This document shows positions 13,802 to 22,619 of a stretch of 27,915 nt of DNA, piece after piece. The position numbers and the translations under genes are program-made. Numbering within the stretch: position 1 is the stretch's first letter; each line of letters starts with the position of its first letter. Under the pieces are notes generated by a model, which saw only the letters and a program-made list of their open reading frames with translations, made no database searches and was not told where the DNA came from. Source of the stretch: Lingula anatina (lineage: Eukaryota > Brachiopoda > Lingulata > Lingulida > Lingulidae); assembly GCF_001039355.2 (NCBI RefSeq), contig NW_019775562.1, positions 125,842 through 153,756 on the forward strand. The letters are read 5' to 3'.

Positions 13802-14005
13802 AATGCTCGTGACAGGTGCACAAATTCTGTTCTGGAGTCCTCAGAATACTATAGCTTTTGTTCTTGTTTCCAAAACGAGCGGACCACAAATAGAGTTATT
13901 TAGCCCTTGACTGTTCTCTTTTGGCGGTTCCCTTCTGTCTGTCCTTTAGAGCTGCGATAGTTTCCTTGTCACACTTTTGCCGGTGGGTCGCTCGTTTAGT
14001 CGATT
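13802..14005 (-). other. Inferred 5' leader of the signal-peptide gene
   Basis: This is the stretch between the TATA-like box and the ATG. It contains no ATG in the sense direction. A transcription start near 14,000-14,005 is inferred only from a spacing of about 30 bp from the TATA-like box. I saw no strong splice acceptor in it, so the leader is probably contiguous with the coding part of exon 1. Confidence 0.35.
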
Positions 14006-14027
14006 GTCTTTGAAAGAATGAACGTAG

Positions 14028-14120
14028 CTTAAATACGCGTGGAAGCTTAGCGACTGTGGGAATTATTGGAGAGCTGAATAGACCGCGACGACGTCATCAT
14101 GAAGTTCTCCCCCGACCAAT
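14028..14120 (-). promoter_or_regulatory. Candidate promoter: TATA-like, CRE, CCAAT
   Basis: Read on the minus strand, the order toward the gene is a CCAAT box (14,116-14,120, inverted relative to the gene), a CRE-like TGACGTCG (14,096-14,089) and TATTTAAG (14,035-14,028). It is followed by an ATG-free leader and the signal-peptide ATG. CCAAT (NF-Y) and CRE (CREB/ATF) close to a TATA-like box is a common arrangement in inducible animal promoters. The motifs are visible in the sequence; that they work together is inferred. Confidence 0.45.
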
Positions 14121-14378
14121 GAGAGGCGAGGAAGTCTTGGGTTAGAGTGCCTGCCGCTAGCCAGTCTCCTGTCTGCGGCGGCAAATCAATGTCTATATAT
14201 ATAGAACTACTGTCGTATACCACACGTAAGTTATCTAAACATTTCTTTTCTCCTCTCTTATGTAAGATCGGAACTGCGGCCTTTAGCCTGGCAGTGCAAA
14301 TGACAGCATTGAAAAGAAATAAAATCGTGATATCCTACAAGTCATGGGGAGAGGGGGAAGAGGAAGAGAAACACTTAC

Positions 14379-14443
14379 AGCACGACCTTGTCGGTAAATA
14401 ATTATACATAGTATATTGACGTCATGTTCGGCAAGCGTTATTG
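14379..14443 (-). other. Possible small exon (weak)
   Basis: On the minus strand a polypyrimidine acceptor, TCGTTTTCAG, ends at 14,444. It is followed by 65 bases that are open in one frame (two bases plus 21 codons, about ITLAEH...YRQGRA) and end at a GTAAGTG donor (14,378). A 65-base exon with two good splice sites is plausible as a 5' untranslated or alternative leader exon of the gene starting at 14.0 kb, or of a different transcript. The reading frame has no recognisable motif. A perfect CRE palindrome lies inside it, so it may equally be upstream regulatory DNA with chance splice words. Confidence 0.15.
14417..14424. promoter_or_regulatory. Perfect CRE palindrome TGACGTCA
   Basis: An exact TGACGTCA lies about 420 bp upstream of the inferred start of the signal-peptide gene and about 320 bp from the second CRE-like site at 14,089-14,096. 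A further exact copy lies at 18,912-18,919 beside the minisatellite. CREB/ATF binding is known for this word; use here is inferred. Confidence 0.3.
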
Positions 14444-15063
14444 CTGAAAACGATATGAGCGTAGACTACTTATGCAAAGAACCCGAAAAAGACTTTCTCT
14501 GGTAATAATGTATTTGGGAACGATTTTAGATCACGAGGAAAGCGTAGGATAAAGTTTGATGCCATCAGGTGGTATCGTTTGTGTAAAGATTTGTAACACA
14601 GTACCAACTACATTGATTCTGAAAATAGGATCCAGAATATGTATTTGATTGGTGATGTTTTGCGCTTTCTAAGTCACGTGAAAAATGTTTCCTTTATTAT
14701 CTAACTATGTTTGGAGGCCCCCATATGCAACATATGCGTAGTAATTGGATTTAAATATGACAATCGTTTGAGAGGCGTCCATTGAGTAACACTATCCATC
14801 TCAAATATCGACCCTCGTGATACAGATTTGCTTCGCGTCATTTTTTTAACATTATACTTGAAAATGACTCCATTTAGCTTGGGTCTGTCTCTCCGCCCAC
14901 ACTATCAATAGAGACCACTTCATGGAGATACCAGCGGACATTGCGATGATCATCCATGTGATTTCTCCCGTTATATGCACGCTGGGGAATTATGTATTGA
15001 ATGGTTTGACGATACCTCGTGTATCACCCTAAACAATATCTGCGACCCTCACAACAAGGTCGC

Positions 15064-15246
15064 ATTCAGAACAGAGGACTAACTAGTCCGAGGGCCAAAT
15101 ATGGCCGACTCACTTGAATACTTCCCCACGGGGACTCTATTCAGTGTCTATAAGCGGATTAATTAGCCGGTAAGCTATTCAGTGGGTCGCCATATTTGAC
15201 CCGCGGACAAGTTAGTCCAGTATTCTGAAAGTGGCCAAAGTGGAAA
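15064..15246. mobile_element. Foldback (MITE-like) insertion in copy A
   Basis: Two long imperfect inverted arms, roughly 15,065-15,119 and 15,176-15,229, flank a loop of about 56 bases. Paired words include CAGAGGACTAACTAGTCC with GGACAAGTTAGTCCAGTA, and GGCCAAATATGGCCGACTC with GGGTCGCCATATTTGACC. The arms agree at most positions, with small indels. Copy B lacks this segment at the equivalent place (after 16,380), so it reads as an insertion. TCGC occurs on both sides (15,060-15,063 and 15,247-15,250) and could be a 4-bp target duplication, but the right arm stops about 17 bases short of it, so the exact ends are uncertain. No transposase is present; it would be non-autonomous. Confidence 0.6.
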
Positions 15247-15848
15247 TCGCTTGTTAATCAAGTTAGAATCATCAGATGTGACACATGAGCGTAACTTTAT
15301 GAGATTTTTACCAAATAGAAGACGTGCATCAACCAGTTGGTGTATCGCAGTTTCAATACTTGTGAAGCAGCCCCATTTTATACCGACGACTTTGCCCATG
15401 AAAAGTTTTTTCTTAAACCCTACATTCCGTTAAAAATAATAAAGGTCTTTTATCTTATTTGACCTTTAATCCAAGATGTGTACCGGCTCTTACCGGCAGT
15501 TGGTATTGAAGACTGGTCTTACCCAACAGGACAAAAACCGGGGGCAATTTAATAAGCTTTGTTAATTGTATGCAGTTGTATTGGCTTTTATTTTAAAGGT
15601 TATCTACTAAATTATTTTCCAGAAATGGACATTTCTGGATAAATATATCTATTTATAATGTTGTTTATCAAGCTGTTTTTCCCGTATATTCCCTTTGGTA
15701 TATTAAGGAACATCGTTACTTTAACTAAACCACTCTTGTTACTACCTATTCTATTTTTATTATATGTCTGTCTAATGACTGCTTAATGTCATTAGTCCAT
15801 TTTATAACTGCTTTATGGTGTTTTGTCCCTACTGAGAAAGTTTCCCCC

Positions 15849-16171
15849 GGATATGCGCGACGGTTTCACGAGCATATTGACACAATTGCCAGTGTTCTGG
15901 AACAATATTACTTACGTCTGAAAGAATATAAAGGTAACAACTATCATCTGGCTCCAGATATACACTGATAGATGGATAGAAGCGCCTGTAATCGATATCA
16001 AAATTCCATTCACACCATCGACCCGTTAGTATAAAATACAATAGTTTACAAAAGGAGCCAAAAACAAAAAGCCATTTTGATAACAGCGTGTTAAAGAGCT
16101 CTTAGTGGAGAACACAAAACAATCACGAATCCAATAGGAGCAGCGTCGTCAGTTATGTTCCCAAATCGGGG
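15849..16171. repeat. 323-bp block, near-identical to 18371-18693
   Basis: Aligned at a constant offset of 2,522 bases with no gaps, this block differs from its partner in copy D at two positions only (15,862/18,384 and 16,137/18,659). Sequence just outside on both sides is clearly diverged, including a small insertion in D immediately to the left. On the minus strand about 65 codons are open (the translation includes TGRWCEWNF and PEHWQLC), and there is a strong acceptor-like TATATTCTTTCAG followed at once by a GTAAGT. I recognise no protein family. Confidence 0.85.
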
Positions 16172-16350
16172 TCAACTAACACGTTAGGCGATATTTCGTG
16201 CGCAGTGTTTTCAAATATTTGTTACTTTAAAAACATTCCCCTAGACAAATCTGTTGAGTTAAATGTATCGTAAATGCCCTAATCATCGTAAAATTATTGG
16301 AAAAATATTAACTTTGCGTCAGACACGATATGCATATCAAGGTATTTGTT

Positions 16351-17045
16351 ATCCATTACCTCAAACAATGTCTGCGACCCTTTCAGCAATGTTAAACTGT
16401 TTGGTTGTTCAAGTTAAAGTCTTTATCTTCATATGTGACATATAAACGTCACTTAATGACTATTTACAAAACAGAGAAGACGTCCATTAACCGGTGTTTG
16501 TGTGCGTGCGTTGGTGTATCACGTTTTTAATACTTTCTTAACTTTATAAAGGAATACAAAAACTGTAGCCAGCCCCCTCCCAGTCTATACCGGTGACTTT
16601 GCCCATAGACTGTTATTTCTTAAACCCTACACTACGTTAAAATAATAAAGGTCTTTTATCTAATTTGACCTTTAATCCAAGTTGTGTAATTTGTTACCGG
16701 CTTTTACGAAAAGTTGGTATTGAGACTGGTCCAACCCAATAGGACTACAACCGGGGACAATTTAATAAGCATTGTTATTTGTATGCAGTTATATGGCTTT
16801 AATTTTAAAGGTTATCAACTAAATTATTTTCCAAAAATGGAAAAATTTGGCTGAATATATCTCTTAATAATGTTGTTTATCAAGTTGATTTTCCCGTATA
16901 TTCCCTTTCGTATATTTCAGGATATCATTACTTTAACTAAACCACTCTTGGTATAAAATGCAACAGTTCACAAAAGGAGAAAAAAACAAAAAGCCATTAT
17001 AATAACAGCGTGTTAAGGGTCGCTTAGTGTCATGTACAAAACAAT
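16351..17045. repeat. Repeat copy B, left part
   Basis: It begins with the TCTGCGACCCT marker and follows copy A in order through TTTGACCTTTAATCC, CCCAATAGGAC and GTTTATCAAG. It lacks about 290 bases present in A and D (A 15,740-16,028), jumping from CCACTCTTG straight to GTATAAAATGC. It is cut at ACAAT by the LTR insertion and resumes at 17,668. Confidence 0.7.
17041..17045. repeat. Target site duplication, left (ACAAT)
   Basis: ACAAT at 17,041-17,045 recurs at 17,667-17,671 on the other side of the inserted LTR-like element. Joining the flanks after removing one copy reproduces the uninterrupted sequence seen in copies A and D (ACAAAACAAT followed by a C-A-rich stretch). The first A may belong to the element end, making the duplication 4 bp (CAAT). 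Confidence 0.7.
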
Positions 17046-17667
17046 TATAACACGGTAGCGTTATACAATTTGTCTCTGCCTTTAAATCACATTTTCAATC
17101 ACGGAAGAGAAACCAAAATTAGAAACAAAAATCTCGTTAGGGTTATTAATTTAGATAATTGAAGATACATGTACACCCTTTCAGATGACAGAAAAGGGAA
17201 ACCCGGTGACGATCCTAAAATCGTAGAGGTACTAAGGCCTCATTATTTCCATTTGGTTCTTTTGATCTCTTCTACCAAAAACAAGTCGCCACACCTGAGA
17301 TAACTTCGTTAAAGCCAATTCCAGGTCCGAGCGTTATGTAACCTTCCTACCCGGAGAATAAATCCATGTTCAGGGCTACTATAACAAATAACATAGTCCC
17401 TGTATTTAGCTTTAATTGTCTTCTTTTTAAATCATGTACGTTTACTAATAGTTTTTGGGCACGCAGGAATCAGTGCGATTCCCTATAAATTCTGGGCCTC
17501 TCAGATACAGAGAGAGAGACCCCGGGAGATGGTCGTGACTGTCCCTGCCTGCGTGCCAGCCTGTAGCCCGTGTGTGAAGAATAAAAATCTACATGATCTA
17601 TAGTTGAAGTGGTTCTGCGTTTTCAAGCTGCTATCCTCTTAGAAATAAGTAATCAAACAAGGTTGCA
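17046..17667 (+). mobile_element. Solo LTR of an LTR retrotransposon
   Basis: A 622-bp insertion splits repeat copy B. It begins TATAACAC, plausibly a decayed TGTAACAC, and ends GGTTGCA, so the ends approximate the TG...CA rule of LTRs. Inside, in plus orientation, are a TATA box (CTATAAAT, about 17,484-17,490), a purine-rich stretch with AGAGAGAGACC about 25 bases later, and AATAAA at 17,580-17,585. That is the U3-R-U5 order expected of an LTR. It is flanked by ACAAT (or CAAT) duplications, and copies A and D show the empty site. No gag or pol is present, so it is most simply a solo LTR left by recombination between two LTRs. The superfamily is not decided; a 4-5 bp duplication suits most LTR retrotransposons. 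Confidence 0.7.
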
Positions 17668-17760
17668 CAATCAAAAATCTAATAGTTATGTTCACAAATG
17701 GAGGGGGTCGACTAACTAAGATGATATTTCAAGTGCAGTGTTTAAAAAAACTTGTTACTT
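17668..17760. repeat. Repeat copy B, right part
   Basis: It continues copy B after the LTR insertion. CAATCAAAAATCTAATAG and TTATGTTC...AAAT match the same stretch of copy A (16,120-16,170), and GCAGTGTTT...TTACTTTAAAA matches A near 16,200-16,230. It then jumps, at a shared TTAAAA/TAATA junction, to an interior part of the next unit. Confidence 0.65.
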
Positions 17761-17915
17761 TAAAATAATATAAAGGTCTCGTAATACTTTTAATTGATTT
17801 GACCTTTAATCCAAAATATGTCATTTTTTACCGGCTCTTACGAAAAGTTGGTATTGAGACTGGTCCTACCCAACAGGACTACAACCGGGAACAATTTAAT
17901 AAGCTTTGTTTTTTT
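17761..17915. repeat. Repeat fragment C', truncated unit
   Basis: It holds only the interior of the unit, from ATAAAGGTCT through TTTGACCTTTAATCC, the TACCGGCTCTTACG marker and CAATTTAATAAGCTTTG. It is joined directly to the same family again (CTTAAACACCACATTCCGC) at about 17,916. Both ends look like recombination or deletion junctions between related units. Confidence 0.65.
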
Positions 17916-18866
17916 CTTAAACACCACATTCCGCTAAAAATAATAAATGTCTCATAATACTTTTGCCTAATTTGACTTTTAATACAAGTTGTGTAATTTT
18001 TTATTGGCTCTTACTAACAGTTGATATTGAGACTTGTCTTACCCAACGGGACGAAAACCGGGGGGCAATTTAATAAGCTTTGTTATATGTGTGCAGTTGC
18101 ATTGGCTTGTAATTGGAGGTTATTTACTAAATTTGTAGGCAGAAATTGGACATTTTTGGCTTATTATATCTCTTTATAATACTCTTCATCAAGTTACGTT
18201 TCCCATATCTTCCCTTAGGTATATTTCGGCACATCATTAACTTATCTGAACCAATCTCGTTATTACCTATTCTGCTTTGATTATATGTCTGTTTTATAAC
18301 TGCTTTATGTCATTAAGAACACGTGGTGTTTTGACCCAAATGAGAAAGTTTCGCCCGGTGTATGTCTCGAGGATATGCGCGACAGTTTCACGAGCATATT
18401 GACACAATTGCCAGTGTTCTGGAACAATATTACTTACGTCTGAAAGAATATAAAGGTAACAACTATCATCTGGCTCCAGATATACACTGATAGATGGATA
18501 GAAGCGCCTGTAATCGATATCAAAATTCCATTCACACCATCGACCCGTTAGTATAAAATACAATAGTTTACAAAAGGAGCCAAAAACAAAAAGCCATTTT
18601 GATAACAGCGTGTTAAAGAGCTCTTAGTGGAGAACACAAAACAATCACGAATCCAATAAGAGCAGCGTCGTCAGTTATGTTCCCAAATCGGGGGATCTAA
18701 TTACACGTAAATTGATATTATTTTGGCGCAGTGTTTTCAAATATTTGTTACTTTATAACACTCTCATAGACAAATCTGTTGAGTTAAAATGCATCGTAAA
18801 TGCCCTTACCATCGTAAAATGATTGCGGAATTATTTATGCACGATGTGCATGTCGAGGTATCTGTT
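17916..18866. repeat. Degenerate repeat copy D
   Basis: It follows the same marker order as copy A, from CTTAAACACCACATTCCGC through CAATTTAATAAGC and the shared 323-bp block (18,371-18,693), to GTCGAGGTATCTGTTGAC near 18,866. Outside the 323-bp block it is visibly diverged from A, with many substitutions and small indels. It has no foldback and no LTR insertion, so it gives the empty-site comparison for the LTR. Confidence 0.75.
18371..18693. repeat. 323-bp block, near-identical to 15849-16171
   Basis: Partner of the block in copy A with two differences and no indels. In this copy the minus-strand open frame continues further left to 18,294, giving 89 codons that end KTPRVLNDIKQL. The extension is outside the conserved block, so it is probably chance. 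Confidence 0.85.
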
Positions 18867-18911
18867 GACGAAAGGTTACTAAGATTTAAAAGAAACTGGA
18901 TTGCATGCACA

Positions 18912-18919
18912 TGACGTCA
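18912..18919. promoter_or_regulatory. Perfect CRE palindrome TGACGTCA
   Basis: An exact TGACGTCA lies between the end of repeat copy D and the start of the 39-bp minisatellite. There is no adjacent gene start to give it a clear target. Confidence 0.2.
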
Positions 18920-18935
18920 CGGGTATGTAAAAAGC

Positions 18936-19132
18936 ACGATACCCAGTACTGACGCATTCATGTACACACCCTTACGATACCCAGGACTACAGATCTTCAT
19001 GTACACACCCTTACGATACCCAGGACTGCAGACCTTCATGTACACGTCCTTACGATACCCAGGACTGCAGGCCACCATGTACACTGCCTTACGATGCCCA
19101 GGGCTGGAGGCCACCATGTACACGGGATTACG
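18936..19132. repeat. 39-bp minisatellite, about five units
   Basis: Four full units start at 18,958, 18,997, 19,036 and 19,075, with a partial unit on each side (18,936-18,957 and 19,114-19,132). Each unit is built around CATGTACAC and TTACGATACCCAGGACT. The period is exactly 39 bp (13 codons), so frame is kept. The plus strand reads MYTPLRYPGLQTF-like repeats and the minus strand reads YMKVCSPGYRKGV-like repeats, both without stops. Unit-to-unit changes include several that alter amino acids, so protein-level constraint is not evident. No signal peptide or splice sites tie it to a gene. Confidence 0.95.
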
Positions 19133-19204
19133 TTGTTTAAAAGCGCACAGACAAATTAATTTTAGTTATATTGATTACAAGACAGCGACACATATCCGGC
19201 GTTT

Positions 19205-19345
19205 TAATTACACTGGAAAATTGAGTGTTTAACACATATCGAGTGGTTAACACAAATTGGGCGTCTTATGTTCAGCATGTGGCCAGATACTTTGTAAAAC
19301 GTTGAATTTGAAAAATTGGCATCTGATGTTTAACAAATAAAAACA
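19205..19345. repeat. Degenerate short repeats around GTTTAACA
   Basis: The words GAGTGTTTAACACA, GAGTGGTTAACACAAATTGG and TGATGTTTAACAAATAAA recur irregularly here. They suggest a decayed tandem repeat just beyond the minisatellite. Spacing is uneven, so this is a weak call. Confidence 0.35.
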
Positions 19346-19376
19346 GATGTGCAACAAATGCCTGTGAGGGTGGTTT

Positions 19377-19435
19377 TCTTATAAATATTACAGGCAAATT
19401 ATAATTATTCTTATAAATATCAGAGGCATATTGTG
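19377..19435. repeat. Short tandem duplication, about 32-bp period
   Basis: TTCTTATAAATAT occurs at about 19,377 and again about 32 bases later. Each is followed by a similar AGGCA-A/T-ATT stretch. Two copies only. Confidence 0.5.
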
Positions 19436-22400
19436 TAAGTAACATCTCCTTTTTTGGTATTTAGATTTAAATATACCCTATCTATCTATCTATGCTATAC
19501 TAGTCAATATACCAATTTTACTGGGTGATCCCGTGCTACAACCTGTCTCCAATCGATTACGGACAGACCGACATATGTCTTTGATACTTGTCACACTGAC
19601 GATGAGGAGAAATGCAAGCTGTAAAAAGATTATAAGCAAACATCCGATATATCCTGTATTAGACCAACTCTCAATGCACGACCGCGCGGTGAATTGGAAG
19701 AGACAAAGGCCTCTCCTTGACGAACAGTATACAATAGGGCAAATGTGATATCGATAATTTCTGGGTGTTCCTCGTTTTGAAGTTTGTCATACATCGATTC
19801 TTAGAATGGAAAAATGTGACATCTGCGTAGTTTTCAAAAGCGTAGATATAGGTCTAGTGGACTCGGTCAAATTTTCCATTTTCCACGCACTAAAGTAAAC
19901 GATCTATAGTCATCTTTTTTTGTTAAAATTCCCCAAAAACACATAGAAATATTCTCTGAGACCTTTTTATGTTATAATAACTATTGGATGAAATCATACC
20001 GATTGAGACATTTAGAATTTAGTGCTTGTCGTCGTCGAATAGTTTGGCATAGATCGATTGGGTGGACCAAATCGGGCGATTGTGAAACCGAATTTTTAAT
20101 TTAAATATAGGTACAATAACATAGATAATGACATACGCGTTTCTAAATATTTGAAATATGTGGTCCTTTAGTTTGATGTTCAGCTTATATTTTCTTAAAA
20201 CATCGCAAAACAGAGAAAAGAAAGAAAAAAAAAAAAAGCTGACGCGGAAATGCGTCTCAGGGCACAATAAAGGTGTGGTTGTTTGTTTTATTCTTCGAAC
20301 TATTTCGAGCACGATAATCATTTCTAGTGCTCCCAAAGCCATGAAGTATTGAACTAGTACAATACATTGTAATATCCTTTCATGGTGCCTTTTATTTTGA
20401 TATAGGAAACGCTTTTGGCAGAGTTTGAGTTTTGATATGCCTATTATACCTATATATATCTGCACTGAAGAAGACCTCAAATGTGCCGTCAATGATATAA
20501 AGACTGTTTTGGTTTCTTTATCGAAATGTTTCTGGTTGTATTACCGCTTTAAGTCAAACAAGAAATCAGCGTACCGGAGAAATTGTGTAATAACAAGTGT
20601 ATTGACGCGGCATTATGTTTCTGTTCTGATACCCGGTTCTTACAGGAATGCCGTTATGATACTTCTACTGCCATGGCCACGGTGATATACCGCAGCACGG
20701 ACAAAAACTGATAGATTACCAGAAGCACCGATCAAACGTACGTCAGGGGCTTTTCTCAGTTATTATTTTCTCGCCAGAACAATGGATGAAATTAAAAAGA
20801 TGTATGCATGAAAAGATTTTGGACTTCTTTGATAGTACTACTTTTAAGTTAAAACTGATGAAGGTAGCACCACCTCAAAACAAATGCAGAAATATAAGCT
20901 CTTTTTAAGACAACATCTGTTGTAAATAAATTACCTCTACTATATTCATATTAATGTTACTCCATATATAGAATTAGTCGTACTTGCAGCGTCATCAGAT
21001 GTTCAGAAATTTCATTTCGACTACTTACAATACTCAGTCTGTAAACCTTTTTTCCGGTGATGCCAGTTATATTTAGATTTTTGAAACTGAGATAGCCTGA
21101 TGAAAAAGAAGCATGAGTGAATTTTCTCCAGGTTTACCACCCAACAGGCAGATTTGCTTCTCGAAAATTCTGTACATACTGCAATTATAAATAAATAAAT
21201 AGCAGATACTTATTTCTTATTGTGGGGATTATGGCTCGCTTAAGTTAAAAGCGGAACCTTAAAAAAATCAATAATAAATAAACGAAATAGAAACGTGCAG
21301 ACTTCCAAAACATATTGTATGGGATTTTTTTATTGTTCTTGTATTGATATCTATTCAAAAATAACAAATAGTTGTCAACAGCTGACTGTGCCAAAAAAGG
21401 TACTCCGGTTTCGCCTTTTAGTTCGACCCAAAATCGGAGCTTTGATATCGCCGCCAGTATTATAATATCTCCCCGGATATCAGCGACCCTTCTAATCATT
21501 TCAAAGCCTCGGATACTAGAGGACACACTATCAGATGACGGTTCCCAGGGTCGTTTAATTCTAATATCAATCTGAACTTCATTAAACACCAAAACTAATT
21601 GGTATTTCATCGTTATCTGAGTCCCATACAAACACTGGTAAAACAAAATAATTATTTGATCAATCGTCATGCCTTAGATAACTATTGATCTAAAGGACCG
21701 GCAGGCTAAAATTGCCCAGAGCAGATTTAGTTGCTTTTGTTTGATTCTGGCTTAAACTTGTATATTTAGGAGCTATTTCTGAAAGTTATTATTTACTCGT
21801 GTAATTAACTACCTAAATGCAGCGATATCTGACTTCACGACTATTTTACTGGCCTGGTAACAATATTACTGACGTACGTTTTATCTTAGAACTATGGTTT
21901 TACGTCAGACGCTAGCTCATTGAGAAGCAAATTATAAAAATAATTATTAGAACAATTTGCAACTAATCCCAGTGCTCAGACAAACCCTAACCTGTACATA
22001 TAGGACTACTAGTTTTTTTCACATCGCACCTCAGGCAATATTTTCTTGTACACACCCTTCCAAGAGACAAGATTCTACAACAAATCTTCAGACTAATTTG
22101 ACCATTTGACTAATTTATTCGTTAGCAAACACGGCTTGATTCCAGGCGGCCCTGGGATTCTTGACTGTGACTATAGGTGACAACCAATAAGACCCACCTC
22201 AATCTCTCCATTGTTTCACCGTACTGAGCAATACAAGGTGAATCTCAAGGCAAAGATCGTCGCTCAGACCAAGTCATTATTAATCAGTATACATGAACAT
22301 ATTATTTGTGATTTTGTGAAAAATCTTACGTTACGAGAACCAAGAACGTTAGAAAATTGAGATTATACATTATTGTTATCTAAACTTGATTTTGATGTTT

Positions 22401-22553
22401 TTTCAACCTTGTCTCTCGAAATCGCTGAAACAATGTTTTGCAAAATACATACAGCTTCATATAGATAGAAAATATATTTGTGGCTCATATTTATCATGAC
22501 GGAATCCAAGACTTCGAAGGCAACTTGAACCGTAACAACCAAAACCCACTTAC
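19436..22553. other. Non-coding stretch, no supported gene
   Basis: It contains a short CTAT array (about 19,478-19,493), an A-rich purine run (about 20,216-20,237) and several open frames without recognisable motifs. The longest, minus strand 20,019-20,492, opens at a TTG and includes an FFFFSFFSLF run created by the A-rich tract, so I do not call it a gene. The interval 21,372-21,575 is open on both strands and is discussed as a finding. Confidence 0.45.
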
Positions 22554-22619
22554 CTTCAAAGTACAACTGAAGTTTATAGAAAATGTTTGGGAATTCGATA
22601 ACAAATATGGTATTGTCCT
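22554..22619 (-). other. Possible internal exon, 66 bp (weak)
   Basis: On the minus strand a pyrimidine-rich acceptor GTTTTCCCCTAAG ends at 22,620. It is followed by 66 bases open in one frame (about DNTIFVIEFPN...LYFE) and a consensus donor GAAG|GTAAGTGG with GT at 22,553-22,552. Both introns would be in phase 1, so the exon could be skipped or added without breaking frame, as is common for domain-type exons of extracellular proteins. The peptide is too short to place in a family. It lies upstream, in minus-strand terms, of the signal-peptide exon, so it would belong to a different gene or transcript. Chance occurrence of two good splice words is quite possible. Confidence 0.2.

Larger units (their letters stand above)
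15011..16350. repeat. Degenerate repeat copy A
   Basis: First of about four head-to-tail copies of one family. It starts near GATACCTCG and the shared word TCTGCGACCCT. It contains the marker words TTTGACCTTTAATCC, CAATTTAATAAGC and AAAGCCATTTTGATAACAGC, and ends near CAAGGTATTTGTT. The same order of markers recurs in B and D. The ends carry weakly complementary ATACCTCG/CGAGGTAT words, so a non-autonomous DNA transposon is possible but unproven. It carries a foldback insertion at about 15,064-15,246 and shares a near-identical 323-bp block (15,849-16,171) with copy D. No protein is convincingly encoded. Confidence 0.75.

Noticed and set aside
20019-20492. 157-codon minus-strand open frame
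   Set aside because: It opens at TTG rather than ATG, contains a phenylalanine/serine run created by an A-rich tract, and has no recognisable motif or splice context. A frame this length is only mildly unexpected by chance in two strands of 28 kb.
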